Shown: positions 17,235-27,400 of the stretch, piece after piece | Position numbering within the stretch: position 1 is the first letter of the stretch | Layout: every line of letters starts with the position of its first letter | Source: JAHRVQ01 sp051278195 | GTDB lineage: Bacteria; Pseudomonadota; Gammaproteobacteria; Pseudomonadales; Azotimanducaceae | Direction: 5' to 3' | Assembly: GCA_051278195.1 (NCBI GenBank) | Contig: JBNMQM010000017.1 | Coordinates: 1-64,000 of the forward strand | Length of the DNA: 64,000 nucleotides | Position numbers and translations under genes: made by a program | The notes under the pieces: generated by a model | What the model was told of the DNA's origin: nothing | Database searches by the model: none | What the model saw: the letters and a program-made list of their open reading frames with translations, nothing else

Positions 17235-17825
17235 TTGACTGCCATCTACATCGCATCATCGCGGCTGCCCACGCCTTTTGGGGACTTCCTGCTACACGGC
17301 TTTGAAGATTCGGAAACGGGTCAGGAGCATGTGGCCATTGCACTGGGCGACGTCACAGACGGCCAGCCCGTGCTATGCCGGGTTCATTCCGAGTGTCTCA
17401 CAGGAGATGCGCTATTCAGCATGCGTTGCGATTGTGGTTCGCAATTACAAACCGCGCTGCAAAGAATTTCTGAAGCTGGTCGGGGTATCGTTCTCTACTT
17501 GCGGCAGGAAGGGCGTGGCATAGGTTTGATCAATAAAATCCGCGCCTACGACCTTCAGGATCATGGCGCTGATACCGTTGAGGCGAACGAGCGTCTTGGT
17601 TTTGATGCGGATCTTCGCGACTACACGATCTGCAAAGCTATGTTCGCGCACTTTCAGATTACCCAGGTGCATTTGATGACCAATAACCCGGTAAAAATAA
17701 CGGCGCTGACCAAGCTTGGTATTGAAGTGTTGGATCGCCAATCTTTACAGACTGGGCAGAATGACCACAACGCGCGGTATCTGGCGACAAAAGCCGGCAA
17801 ACTTGGCCATCTGCTCGATGAATAG
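17235..17825 (+). CDS. ribA: GTP cyclohydrolase II
   Basis: A 196-residue zinc enzyme that opens GTP to the pyrimidine precursor of riboflavin, the first committed step. The zinc cysteines lie in VHSECLTGD and MRCDCGSQL, and LRQEGRGIGL is the active-site loop. It is a stand-alone RibA, not a RibBA fusion. TTG start at 17235 with AGGAGAG 7 bases upstream. It is convergent with dxs. Butanone phosphate synthase (ribB) is not in the window. Confidence 0.96.
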   Translation: MTAIYIASSRLPTPFGDFLLHGFEDSETGQEHVAIALGDVTDGQPVLCRVHSECLTGDALFSMRCDCGSQLQTALQRISEAGRGIVLYLRQEGRGIGLINKIRAYDLQDHGADTVEANERLGFDADLRDYTICKAMFAHFQITQVHLMTNNPVKITALTKLGIEVLDRQSLQTGQNDHNARYLATKAGKLGHLLDE

Positions 17826-17855
17826 GTCAGATGAGCCCAGCTTCTTTTAGAATAG

Positions 17856-19766
17856 CTAGGAGCCGCCGCGGAGGGTGAGTTTGATGCTGTCTTGCTTCAG
17901 CCGCACCTCAATCGCTGCCAGAATACCCGTTTCACTCAATCCTGATACCGCTAGCATGTTGGCAGGTTTATCTTGGAGGACGAAGCGATCCGGTGTTCCC
18001 AGGTTCAAAACCGGGATTGATATGCCAGCAGCCATTAAATACTCGTTTATCGCTGACCCGGCCCCACCTTTGATAGAATTCTCTTCTATTGTCACGATCA
18101 ACTGATGGTGCATGCTCAACTCATCGATGAGTGCTTCATCTAGTGGTTTGATGAATCTCATGTCTACGACAGTTGCATTGAGTTGTTCGCCCACAACCAT
18201 TCCAGGTCCAGCCATTGACCCAAAAGCCAAGATAGCAATATCCTTTCCACTGCGTAGCGTTCGTGCCTTGCCGATCTCGATCGTGCTCAGGCCTTCAGTG
18301 ATCGTGGCACCAGGACCTTTGCCTCGCGGGTAGCGAATCGCAGCGGGTCCTTTATGTTCAAAGCCCGTTGATAGCATCAAGCGAGTCTCGTTTTCATCGG
18401 AAGGTGCCATGAAAATAAGGTTTGGGATGCAGCGTAGAAAGGAAATGTCGAACACACCGGAGTGCGTTGGACCATCTTCTAGTAGACCAGCACGGTCAAT
18501 CGCAAACGTCACGTCAAGGTTCTGAATGGCGACATCGTGAATCAATTGATCATACGCTCTTTGTAAGAACGTGGAGTAGATCGCGACGACGGGTTTTGCA
18601 CCTTCACAGGCAAGGCCCGCTGCCAACGCGACGGCATGTTGTTCAGCAATTGCGACATCGTAGTAGCGGTCTGGGTATTCTTTGGCAAAAGCGATCAGAT
18701 CTGAGCCTTCTTTCATCGCCGGTGTAATGCCAACTAACGCTGGGTCTCTTGCTGCCATGTCGCACAGCCATTGACCAAAAACGTTCGAATAACTGAGCGA
18801 GTTGTGGGACGGGTCGGTGCGTTTATCGGGTTCAATTTTTGTCAGCGAATGCGAGCCATCGGCTGAATCTTCTGCTGGGAGATAGCCCTTGCCTTTTTGC
18901 GTCACCAGATGCAAAAACTGCGGTCCCTTCAAATCCTTAATGTTTTCGAGGGTAGAGATAAGCTCAGGTAGGTCATGGCCATCCATTGGGCCAATATAGT
19001 TAAAGCCTAGCTCTTCGAAAAGGGTGCCGGGCACCACCATTCCCTTCATGTGTTCTTCGGTGCGGCGCGCGAACTCCCAGGCTTTTGGAATGCGACTAAG
19101 GATCTTCTTACTGCCTTCGCGCATCGATAAGTAGAGTCGTGAGCTCAATATTCTCGCAAAGTATCTGGCCAGTCCGCCAACGTTACGAGAGATCGACATG
19201 GCGTTGTCGTTCAAGATCACGAGCAAGTTGGCTTCGGTGTCTGCCGCATGATTGAGTGCTTCGAATGCCAGTCCGGCTGTCATTGCGCCATCACCAATGA
19301 TGGCGACGGTGCGTTGCTGCTGGTCGCGCATGCCTGCCGCGATGGCCATGCCCAAAGCGGCGCTAATAGATGTTGAGGAGTGACCGACGCCAAAAGTATC
19401 GTATTGGCTTTCTTCTCGTGATGGAAACGGCGCTATGCCTTCTGGCTGGCGCAGCATTTGCATTTGTTCCCGCCGGCCAGTGAGAATTTTATGTGGGTAG
19501 GTTTGATGGCCGACATCCCAGACGAGCTTGTCGTGAGGCGTGTTGAACACGTAGTGCAGGGCAACTGTCAACTCAACTACGCCCAGCCCGGCACCAAAAT
19601 GCCCGCCAGTCTGACCAACGGTATAAATGAGAAAGTGGCGTAACTCATCTGCCAGTTGTTCCAACTGTTCGGGGTCGAGGTGACGTAACTCAGCGGGTAG
19701 CCGAACCTGGTCTAGGAGTGGCGTTTTCGGCGGCGTGAGCGGAATTTGGTCAAAGACTATAGGCAT
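17856..19766 (-). CDS. dxs: 1-deoxy-D-xylulose-5-phosphate synthase
   Basis: A 636-residue thiamine-diphosphate enzyme joining pyruvate and glyceraldehyde 3-phosphate, the entry step of the MEP isoprenoid route and also of thiamine and pyridoxal synthesis. The ThDP motif GDGAMTAGLAFEALN lies near residue 160; DVGHQTYPHKILTGR and the transketolase part (AIAEQHAVALAAGLA, DRAGLLEDGPTH) are intact. It is the last gene of xseB-ispA-dxs, 54 bases after ispA. Confidence 0.97.
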   Translation of the reverse strand: MPIVFDQIPLTPPKTPLLDQVRLPAELRHLDPEQLEQLADELRHFLIYTVGQTGGHFGAGLGVVELTVALHYVFNTPHDKLVWDVGHQTYPHKILTGRREQMQMLRQPEGIAPFPSREESQYDTFGVGHSSTSISAALGMAIAAGMRDQQQRTVAIIGDGAMTAGLAFEALNHAADTEANLLVILNDNAMSISRNVGGLARYFARILSSRLYLSMREGSKKILSRIPKAWEFARRTEEHMKGMVVPGTLFEELGFNYIGPMDGHDLPELISTLENIKDLKGPQFLHLVTQKGKGYLPAEDSADGSHSLTKIEPDKRTDPSHNSLSYSNVFGQWLCDMAARDPALVGITPAMKEGSDLIAFAKEYPDRYYDVAIAEQHAVALAAGLACEGAKPVVAIYSTFLQRAYDQLIHDVAIQNLDVTFAIDRAGLLEDGPTHSGVFDISFLRCIPNLIFMAPSDENETRLMLSTGFEHKGPAAIRYPRGKGPGATITEGLSTIEIGKARTLRSGKDIAILAFGSMAGPGMVVGEQLNATVVDMRFIKPLDEALIDELSMHHQLIVTIEENSIKGGAGSAINEYLMAAGISIPVLNLGTPDRFVLQDKPANMLAVSGLSETGILAAIEVRLKQDSIKLTLRGGS

Positions 19767-19820
19767 AGGAGAGTGATTTTACACTATGCCAAAGCCCCTC
19801 GTCCCTAAGGATTGCGAGAA

Positions 19821-20693
19821 TTAGTGAATTCGTTCGACCACAAAGCGGGTGAGTTCAACGAGCGGGTCAGCTCTTTGCCCTAGAGGTTGCAGAGACTTGA
19901 TTGCTTCTTCATAGAGGGAACCGAGCCGTTCTTTCGCGCCTTCTACACCGAAGATCGACGTAAAGGTACTCTTATTCTGGCGGAGATCTGAACCCTTGGG
20001 TTTGCCGAGGGTTTCGGTGTCGCCGAGCACATCCAGCAAATCGTCCCGCACCTGGAAGGCTAATCCCAGTGCGTAACTAAATGCCTGCAAGTGTTTCTGC
20101 TCTCGAGGGTTTGCGTCGGCGATGCACGCGCCGGCCATCACGCTGGCAGAAATCAGATCACCGGTTTTGCGATTGTGCATTTCAGTCAGTGCGGCGGCAT
20201 CTATGCGCTGGTTTTCACTTGCCATATCTAACATTTGACCGGCCACCATGCCTCGTGGGCCAACCGCGCGGGCAATCATCTTTATCAAATTGACTCGCTT
20301 TGCATCAGTAAGGTGATCGTCGCTAGCAATCGTTTCGAAGGCCAGACTTTGTAGTGCATCACCTGCCAGAATCGCGATCGCATCATTAAATTCGATGTGC
20401 AGAGTAGGCTTTCCCCGGCGTAGCTCATCATCATCCATGGCGGGTAGATCGTCGTGAATGAGCGAGTAGGTGTGAATCATCTCAATGGCTGACGCCGTTG
20501 CCATTGCATCTTCTTGCACGCCGCCCAATATGTCGGTGGTTAAAAGAACTAACAGTGGCCGAATTCTTTTGCCGCCTGCCATCAAAGCGTAGTGCATGGC
20601 TTCGTTTAGGTCATTCGGTGTTTGTCCGGAGCCCAGGTAAGTTGGGAGCTGTGACTCGATCCGATCTCGATAGACCGAAAACCCGTCAGTCAT
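19821..20693 (-). CDS. ispA: (2E,6E)-farnesyl diphosphate synthase
   Basis: A 290-residue prenyltransferase adding isopentenyl diphosphate to give farnesyl diphosphate. The first aspartate-rich motif is DDLPAMDDDELRRGK and the second DDLLD; GGKRIRPLL and FNDAIAILAGDALQ are also typical. The start MTDGFSVYRDRI at 20693 overlaps the end of xseB by 8 bases; a longer upstream frame is not used because it would run through xseB. Confidence 0.96.
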   Translation of the reverse strand: MTDGFSVYRDRIESQLPTYLGSGQTPNDLNEAMHYALMAGGKRIRPLLVLLTTDILGGVQEDAMATASAIEMIHTYSLIHDDLPAMDDDELRRGKPTLHIEFNDAIAILAGDALQSLAFETIASDDHLTDAKRVNLIKMIARAVGPRGMVAGQMLDMASENQRIDAAALTEMHNRKTGDLISASVMAGACIADANPREQKHLQAFSYALGLAFQVRDDLLDVLGDTETLGKPKGSDLRQNKSTFTSIFGVEGAKERLGSLYEEAIKSLQPLGQRADPLVELTRFVVERIH

Positions 20694-20925
20694 CGTCACT
20701 CGCCAGAAACTCGGTAGTTTCCGCCACACCGTTTTTCTCAAGTAACAGATTAACCTTCTGTTCAGCGTCAGCAAGGGCCTGTTGGCACTCTCTGGTCAGC
20801 TTAATACCTTCTTCGAACAGCTTCAGGCTCTCATCGAGACTGAGCTCGCCAGATTCCATCTGCTCGACCAAAGACTCTAGTCTTGCCAGTGAAGATTCAA
20901 ACGGGTAGCTCTTTTTTGCGGCCAT
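20686..20925 (-). CDS. xseB: Exodeoxyribonuclease VII small subunit
   Basis: A 79-residue helical protein that binds XseA in the single-strand DNA exonuclease VII. The family pattern FESSLARLESLVEQMESGEL, SLDESLKLFEEGI and L..AEQKV is complete, and the C-terminus is acidic. The start MAAKKSYPF at 20925 fits the family; an in-frame start at 20982 adds atypical residues. It is the first gene of the isoprenoid operon and divergent from pomA. Confidence 0.95.
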   Translation of the reverse strand: MAAKKSYPFESSLARLESLVEQMESGELSLDESLKLFEEGIKLTRECQQALADAEQKVNLLLEKNGVAETTEFLASDDD

Positions 20926-21049
20926 GGGTCTACAGCTTTTGGGTGGATTCCGCACGATACTCACGCCGAAACAAAAGGTCAACGCACCGTGCAGGCATCG
21001 GAAAGCAGTCTAGACTTAATCCGATACAAGGAGAGTATTGGTACAAGCA

Positions 21050-21817
21050 ATGGATCTAGCAACCCTTATTGGACTTATTGGCGCCTTCGCCATCGTTATC
21101 TATGCGATGGTACTAGGCGGTGACATCACGTTATTTCTGAACTTACCCGGTGCGTTAATCGTCGTTGTGGGTTCGACATTTACGGTGTTGATCAAATTTG
21201 GCTTGAGCCAATTTATCGGCGCAATGAAGGTCATTATTAAAGCCTTCAAGTTCAAGTTGGACTCACCTCAAGAACTTATTATAGAAGTCGTTGAACTCGC
21301 AGATTTGGCCCGTAAAGGCGGCCTGCTAAGCCTCGAGGGCCGAGAAGTTGGCAACAGCTTTCTGGCCAGTGGCATCCAATTGCTGGTCGATGGACATGAC
21401 CCAGACGTGGTGCGAACACTGCTGACAAAAGATCGGAAGCAGAGTGAGGAGCGCCATTCGTGGGGCGCAAAAATCTTCGAGGCACTTGCGGATGTGGCAC
21501 CTGCTATGGGCATGATCGGTACCTTGATCGGCCTGGTTGCGATGCTCGCCAACATGAATGATCCCAAGACCATTGGGCCCTCTATGGCCGTCGCTTTGTT
21601 GACGACTCTTTATGGTGCGATGCTGGCAACCATGTTCGCCGGACCCATGGCTGACAAGCTCAATTTGCGTAGTACCGAAGAGAGCCGCATGAAGAGTTTG
21701 GTGATTGATGCCTTGCTGGCAATTCAAAGTGGTCAGAACCCCCGTGTTATTGAGGCGATGCTAAAAGCCTACTTGCCGGAATCGCAGCGCGATAACGAGC
21801 CAGCTGAAGAAGTCTAG
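21050..21817 (+). CDS. pomA: Sodium-type flagellar motor stator protein PomA
   Basis: A 255-residue inner-membrane protein with four transmembrane segments that, with PomB, forms the ion channel driving flagellar rotation. The start MDLATLIGLIGAF and AMVLGG closely match PomA of vibrios; the last two segments contain APAMGMIGTLIGLVAML. The cytoplasmic loop (about 60-140) holds the charged residues that contact the rotor. A TTG at 21038 is better spaced from AAGGAG but adds only four residues. The match to PomA suggests sodium rather than proton use. Confidence 0.93.
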   Translation: MDLATLIGLIGAFAIVIYAMVLGGDITLFLNLPGALIVVVGSTFTVLIKFGLSQFIGAMKVIIKAFKFKLDSPQELIIEVVELADLARKGGLLSLEGREVGNSFLASGIQLLVDGHDPDVVRTLLTKDRKQSEERHSWGAKIFEALADVAPAMGMIGTLIGLVAMLANMNDPKTIGPSMAVALLTTLYGAMLATMFAGPMADKLNLRSTEESRMKSLVIDALLAIQSGQNPRVIEAMLKAYLPESQRDNEPAEEV

Positions 21818-21820
21818 AAC

Positions 21821-22789
21821 ATGGAAGAAGTCGAACAAAAGAAATGTAAACAGAAGATCGCACCCTGGGTCATGACCTTTGCGGACCTGATGTCATTGCT
21901 GATGTGTTTCTTTGTGTTGCTGCTGTCTTTCTCTGAAATGGATGCGTTGAAATTCAAGCGCCTGGCGGGTTCCATGTCTGACGCCTTTGGCGTGCAAAAC
22001 ATATTGAATGTTAATGATATTCCCAAGGGTACTAGCATCATTGCTGAAAACTTTTCTCCCGGGCGTCCTGATCCGACCCCGATTAACGAAATTTGGCAAA
22101 AGACAAAGAATCTTACCGAAAACAGCCTGGAAGTCGCGTGTCTGGATATCGGCAATAGTAATGAAGGCGAGAAGGGTGATGCGGTAAAGCTTGTGATCGT
22201 GAACCGACTCAAAGAACTCATTGGTGAAACGGAAGAAGACGCACTGACCATTGCCAGCGCCCTGAGCGAACAATTGCAGGACGGTATGTTGGAGATCGAG
22301 ACCGAGGGCAGGAAGATTACGATTCGAGTGAAGGAGAAGGGATCTTTTCGATCCGGATCTGCAACGCTTAACGAGGAGTTTTTGCCTACGATCGCAGTGA
22401 TTAGAAACGTTGTGTCCGGTACGCCCGGTATCATTTCAATCGAAGGCCATAGCGACAGCATTCCCATTAAAACGCAGGCCTTTGGGTCCAACTGGGCGTT
22501 ATCGTCAGCTCGCGCAGTGTCAGTTGCTCACGGGCTGTTTGAAGGGGGTTATTTAAAAGAACAGCGCTTTTCGGTTAAAGGGTATGCAGAAACACGCCCT
22601 CTAGTAGACAACGATAGTGCCGAAAACCGAGCACAGAACCGGCGGGTTGAAATTGTGATTTCCCAGGGCATCGACAACGAAACAGATGAGCAGTTGAATG
22701 CTATCCAGAAGATTGATCCTAAACTATACAATGAGATCAAAAGTGAATTTGAAACAAAATTTCAGTTATCTGAAGATGAAATATTCTAA
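21821..22789 (+). CDS. pomB: Sodium-type flagellar motor stator protein PomB
   Basis: A 322-residue stator partner of PomA. One N-terminal transmembrane helix carries the ion-binding aspartate in MTFADLMSLLMCFFVLLL (about residue 26). A linker and a C-terminal OmpA-like peptidoglycan-binding domain follow (SIEGHSDSIPI, NWALSSARA, NRRVEIVI). It starts 3 bases after pomA. An acidic region between residues 60 and 150 is longer than in the shortest MotB proteins. Confidence 0.94.
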   Translation: MEEVEQKKCKQKIAPWVMTFADLMSLLMCFFVLLLSFSEMDALKFKRLAGSMSDAFGVQNILNVNDIPKGTSIIAENFSPGRPDPTPINEIWQKTKNLTENSLEVACLDIGNSNEGEKGDAVKLVIVNRLKELIGETEEDALTIASALSEQLQDGMLEIETEGRKITIRVKEKGSFRSGSATLNEEFLPTIAVIRNVVSGTPGIISIEGHSDSIPIKTQAFGSNWALSSARAVSVAHGLFEGGYLKEQRFSVKGYAETRPLVDNDSAENRAQNRRVEIVISQGIDNETDEQLNAIQKIDPKLYNEIKSEFETKFQLSEDEIF

Positions 22790-22800
22790 GGCCGCCGAGC

Positions 22801-23349
22801 ATGGATGAACGACGCCGTTACTTTCGAATTGATGATGATATTGGGATCCGTTACGAGGTTCTAAGTCCTGATGATGTGCCTGCAAGACAAGCTGCGTTAG
22901 ATCGCGGCGAATTTGACGGCGACAATAAACTTCAACTGGCAGAGCGTCAGCTGCAATTGCTGATTGATAAATTGCGTGTGCAAAACCCGGAATTTGCCGA
23001 GGCAGTCCACCTACTGAATACTAAGTTCAACTCATTGAAAGATCGGACACCAGAGTTTGCCGCACAACGTCCGCTCATCAAGCGAGCGAGTATCAGCGCC
23101 TGTGGTGTGAGCTTTCAGTCAGATAAACGAATGCGTGAGGGTGATCAACTGTATCTTGATCTCACGCTCCTACCCACCGATCTGCATGTGCATACTCTGG
23201 CCGAAGTTGTTGGCTGTCGTGAAATAGATGGGCAGTGGTTGCTGAGTGCAGATTTCTTTGGTTTGAGCCCCGCGAATGAAGAGCTAATGGTCCAGCATAT
23301 TGTTAAGCGCCAAGGTCGGCTGCTGGCTGAGCAACGCCAAGATTATTAG
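22801..23349 (+). CDS. PilZ-domain-like protein
   Basis: A 182-residue soluble protein. The N-terminus ERRRYFRIDD contains the RxxxR motif that binds cyclic di-GMP in PilZ domains, and a beta-barrel part follows from about residue 97 (IKRASISACGVSFQSD...GDQLYLDLTLLP). In the second motif ([D/N]xSxxG) the first position is Ser, so binding may be weak. Residues 45-85 look like an inserted helical region. It starts 11 bases after pomB, suggesting control of motor activity by cyclic di-GMP. Confidence 0.75.
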   Translation: MDERRRYFRIDDDIGIRYEVLSPDDVPARQAALDRGEFDGDNKLQLAERQLQLLIDKLRVQNPEFAEAVHLLNTKFNSLKDRTPEFAAQRPLIKRASISACGVSFQSDKRMREGDQLYLDLTLLPTDLHVHTLAEVVGCREIDGQWLLSADFFGLSPANEELMVQHIVKRQGRLLAEQRQDY

Positions 23350-23416
23350 TCGCGCATTGCTATCCAGTTTTTAGTCGGGCTATGCTGGGGGCTACTTGAA
23401 TCAACTGGTCGCCGTT

Positions 23417-23845
23417 ATGTTTCGTATCGTAGTTTGTTTGTCCTTGATGCTTTCCGCTCAACTTAGCTTTGCTGATGCTGAAGCTGATATCAAATACCGT
23501 AAAGCAGTCATGAAAGTGGTCGGCGGTCATATGGCTGGTATGGGTACGATTTTGCGCAACGGTGTGCACCCAGATGATCTGGCTTTCCACGCCCGGGGTA
23601 TGGCGAATGTCGCAGCACTAGTGCCAAACGTATTTCCAGCTGGAAGCGGTGAAGGTAAAACAGAAGCATTGCCTGCTATTTGGGAAGATGAAGCGGCATT
23701 TAAAGTGGCAATGGACAAATTTGTAACTGCAGCAAACGCGACGGGCGCAGCCGCAGACACTGGTGACAATCAGGCCATCGCGGCAACGCTTAAAGCGCTT
23801 GGCGGTTCATGCAAGGGCTGCCACGATGATTATAAGGCGGATTAG
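23417..23845 (+). CDS. Cytochrome c' (class II cytochrome c)
   Basis: A 142-residue periplasmic protein with a signal peptide (MFRIVVCLSLMLSAQLSFA), a four-helix bundle, and a C-terminal heme motif CKGCHDDYK, the hallmark of class II cytochromes c. Members bind nitric oxide or transfer electrons. The start may be ATG at 23417 or TTG at 23396, which adds seven residues. Its 3' end overlaps the convergent cytochrome b gene by 4 bases; the two may exchange electrons. Confidence 0.92.
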   Translation: MFRIVVCLSLMLSAQLSFADAEADIKYRKAVMKVVGGHMAGMGTILRNGVHPDDLAFHARGMANVAALVPNVFPAGSGEGKTEALPAIWEDEAAFKVAMDKFVTAANATGAAADTGDNQAIAATLKALGGSCKGCHDDYKAD

Positions 23846-24483
23846 ATTTCGTTAACGATTAGATAGGTAAGCCCTAACCCGAGTAGTAAACAGGCAAAAG
23901 CCGTTTGGAACTGGTGTTTGCCTGCTGCTATTTCAGCGCCTAGCAGCTTGGTTCCTGTGATCATTGGGGTGATGAGTTTATGCCCCAATGCAAACTCGTG
24001 AACAAACACCGCCGTTAGGTGAATGGCAATTAGGCCCAGAACGATCCAGCGGTTGATGCTGTGGATCGAGGTCAAAGTACTGGCAGTATCGCTACTAACA
24101 AGGTGGTACAGGGGCCCTTCTACAAAAATGTCATCGGTGGCAAACAAACCCGTTCCAACCTGCACGACTAAAGCAAGCAGTAGCGCGATAACGCTTATCG
24201 CGCCAAGCGGATTGTGTCCCGGTGTTGCTTGTGGTGATTTAATATAAGCCTTAACAGCCCTTGGTCCACGAACGAACTGACTAAACCGCTCATAGCCCTT
24301 GGCGATGAAGCCAAAACTAACTCGAAATATTAGCAACGCGAGTACGCCATATCCAGACAGCATGTGCGTATCGATGCTATCGAAATCGCCGAACTGTCCT
24401 GTATAAAGCGAAATGCCGAGCAGGATCACGAGGCTCCAGTGGAACAGCCTGATGGGTATTCCCCAGATGAGTTTAGGCGTCAT
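23842..24483 (-). CDS. Cytochrome b561-like diheme membrane protein
   Basis: A 213-residue inner-membrane protein of the cytochrome b561 / Ni-hydrogenase b-type group. The start has PIRLFHWSLVILL, further histidines lie in SIDTHMLSGYG, SIHSINRWIVLGLIAIHLTAVFVHEF, giving the ligands for two hemes. Five hydrophobic segments are visible. It would pass electrons between quinol and a periplasmic carrier, plausibly the cytochrome c' encoded next to it. Its start overlaps the lacZ end by 11 bases. Confidence 0.9.
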   Translation of the reverse strand: MTPKLIWGIPIRLFHWSLVILLGISLYTGQFGDFDSIDTHMLSGYGVLALLIFRVSFGFIAKGYERFSQFVRGPRAVKAYIKSPQATPGHNPLGAISVIALLLALVVQVGTGLFATDDIFVEGPLYHLVSSDTASTLTSIHSINRWIVLGLIAIHLTAVFVHEFALGHKLITPMITGTKLLGAEIAAGKHQFQTAFACLLLGLGLTYLIVNEI

Positions 24484-27400
24484 GGCGCACTTTTATTCTG
24501 TACTCAAGCTCGTAATGCGCGTCGTCAACCAGATACTGGGGCAGGGTGTCCGGACCACAGCTCGCGCCACCCAGACCTCGTTGTTTCACATCTAGACTCA
24601 AGAATGTGCTTTTGTCAGGTGTGACATCATAGGTATGGAAAGCTGGTGTTAACTGCTCGTGCGGGTAATGACTGGCACTAGCTTCGATAGTTGTTGCTGG
24701 GATAATGCTCAGTGAGTGACGTCGCCCAGTAAGGTTCAGCTCTGTTACATCGGTATGGTTGCCGTGCTCCTGAGGCAGAATATAGGGTACGTACTGATCA
24801 GATACTGAACTCTCATGCCACTGTACAACGCCGGCACTTTTGCGGTCACAATAGGTTTCCACTGGGCCGCGCCCAAACCAATCGAATTTTTCAAAACTTC
24901 CTGGCAGGATCATACGGATGCCAATTCTGGGCAGGTCTGGCAGTGTCTCATCGATATCGAATTCATGTTCTACCATCAGCTCGCCATCAGCAGAAAGCCC
25001 ATATCGACTCAGCATGGTGATGTTGCCGGATTTGAATTTGGCCACAGCTCTGCTCACCACCTGTTTGGCTGTGATCTCTAACGGTAGATATTGATAGGTA
25101 GGTCGGTCCAGTCCGGCGTCTTGCCAACGACCCAGAGCCTTGTTTGTTTGCCCTGTCCAGCCCTTAATACCGTCGTTATCCGTTGGCGCACGCCAAATGT
25201 TGAGCGCAGGTCCGGTCTGCATGATCATTGTGCTGCCGTGCTTCCACGAAGCGATCCCGGCATCGGTAAAACTTAAGGTATTGCCGCCGAAGTTAAGTTC
25301 GCAAAAGCCATTTTTGAGCGTTTTACCGAGTACCTTGGATTTCTTTTCGGGTGATTTTTTGTGCGCGAGAACATGTTGCTCGTAGGCGACTAAATGGCCT
25401 TTACCTGCCCATTGGGTGTCTGACTTAAGCGTAAATTCAAACAGAATTGATAGATGGTCACCGGCCAAAATTTTGCCTAGTGCACGACTTGCAGAAGCAG
25501 GTAGTTCAAATAGTTGGCTTTGCTGGGGGGCTGCGTTTAGGCCCGTCACTTTTCCGCTCTTGTGTTTGTGGCCATTCAGGATTAAGTGCCAGCGACCTTC
25601 GTACTGACGGAGGTCTGTAAAATAGTCTCGGTTTTGAATGCGAAATTTTTGTCTGGAGATTTTTGCAACGGTGATCGGTTGAATGATTTTTTTGTATTCC
25701 AATAGAGACGAGTGGGGTGTGCGATCGGGCCAACACAAACCGTCGCAGACAAAATTCAAATCGTGCCGCTCTTCGCCAAAGTCACCACCATAGGCCCAAT
25801 AGTCGACGCCTGCTCTTTTTTGCTTGATGCCGTGGTCCAGCCACTCCCAAATGAAACCGCCTTGCAGCCCATGATTGGATTCGATGGCCTCCCAATACTC
25901 CTTGAGGTTGCCGCAGCTATTGCCCATTGCGTGGGCGTACTCACACATGATCAATGGGCGGGAATCAGTGTTGGCCACGGCATAGTCAATAATCTGTTGC
26001 ACAGATGGATACATGGGGCAGACAACATCTGTACCGTGGTGATTTTCATTCCAGCGGTCGGCGACCGCCTGTTCGCAGATCGCACTTTCGTTGTGTATGG
26101 GTCGTGTCGGGTCGTAGCTTTTTACCCAGGCGGCCATCGCAGCATGGTTGGGTCCGAACCCTGTTTCATTACCCATGCTCCACATGATGATACAGGCATG
26201 GTTTTTGTCTCGAACGACCATACGGGTTATTCGTGATAAAAATGCGGACGCCCAAAAGGGGTCAACACCGACCTGCGCATAGTGATGGTGTGCCTCTAGG
26301 TTGCACTCATCCACAACGTACATGCCATATTCGTCACAGAGTTGGTAGAACAACGGATCATTAGGATAATGACTGGTTCGAATAGCATTAATGTTGTGCT
26401 GCTTCATGGTTTCGATATCAAGACGCAACAGGGCTTCGGTCATCACCTTGCCTGTTGTGTCACAGTGATCATGGCGGTTGACGCCACGGATCAGCACGGG
26501 CGCGTCGTTGATCAGTAATTCTCGATCCTCAATGCGTATATCGCGAAAACCAATCCTTTGCGAAGTGGATTCAAGTGTGTGCGCTTTTTTCCCCCTCAAG
26601 GTAATAGTTAGATCATACAGATTTGGTGTTTCAGCATTCCAAGCTTTTACTTTACCCATGGGTATTTCGAAGCGTAATTTTGGTCCTTTGCCTACCACAG
26701 GATAAAACGCAGACTTATCGAGCTCCAGGCTTCGAGACTTAGGTTGTTTGATTCCTGGTCCCGCTATAGAAATCTCTACGCTGTGATTCAAGCTGCTGCG
26801 GTTGTGGTCGCCGAGTTGAACCTCTACGACCAAATGGCCTTTTTGCGTCTTTGGATCAAAAGCGGGTTGGGCAAAAATGTCGCGCAGGTAGACGGCTTGG
26901 GTTGCGTAGAGTTTTACGTCCCTGTGAATGCCGGCCTGCCACCACTGATCCTGATCTTCAATGTAGGAGCTGTCGCTGAAACGTAATACCTGAATGGCAA
27001 GGCAGTTTTCGCCAGTATGAAGGTACTCTGTCAGATCAAATTCTGTTGGTAAGCGACAGTCTTTTGAGAAACCGACTTCCTTGCCGTTGCAGTAAAGATA
27101 GAAACAATTTTCAACGCCGCCTAGGTAGATCACGACGCGCTTATTTTTCCAACGGGTCGGCACCTTTATGGTGCGTCGATAAACAGCTGTTGGGTTTAAG
27201 GTCGGCGCGTAGGGCAGTTCTGTTTTATAAGGCATCAGGACGTTGGTATAGATCGGTTGATCTTCAGGGACGTCTGGATTCATGGTCCAGAGAGATGGCA
27301 CTTCTATGGTTTGCCAATCTTGATCTTTGAGCGCGGGTTGATACCAAGACGAAGGGACGTCGGCAGGAAACGGGTATCTCTGAAAGCGCCAGATACCGTT

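Noticed and set aside
24815..27330. Several plus-strand open frames inside lacZ, up to 174 codons
   Set aside because: They are antisense to a clear GH2 enzyme and have no family motif or ribosome binding site.
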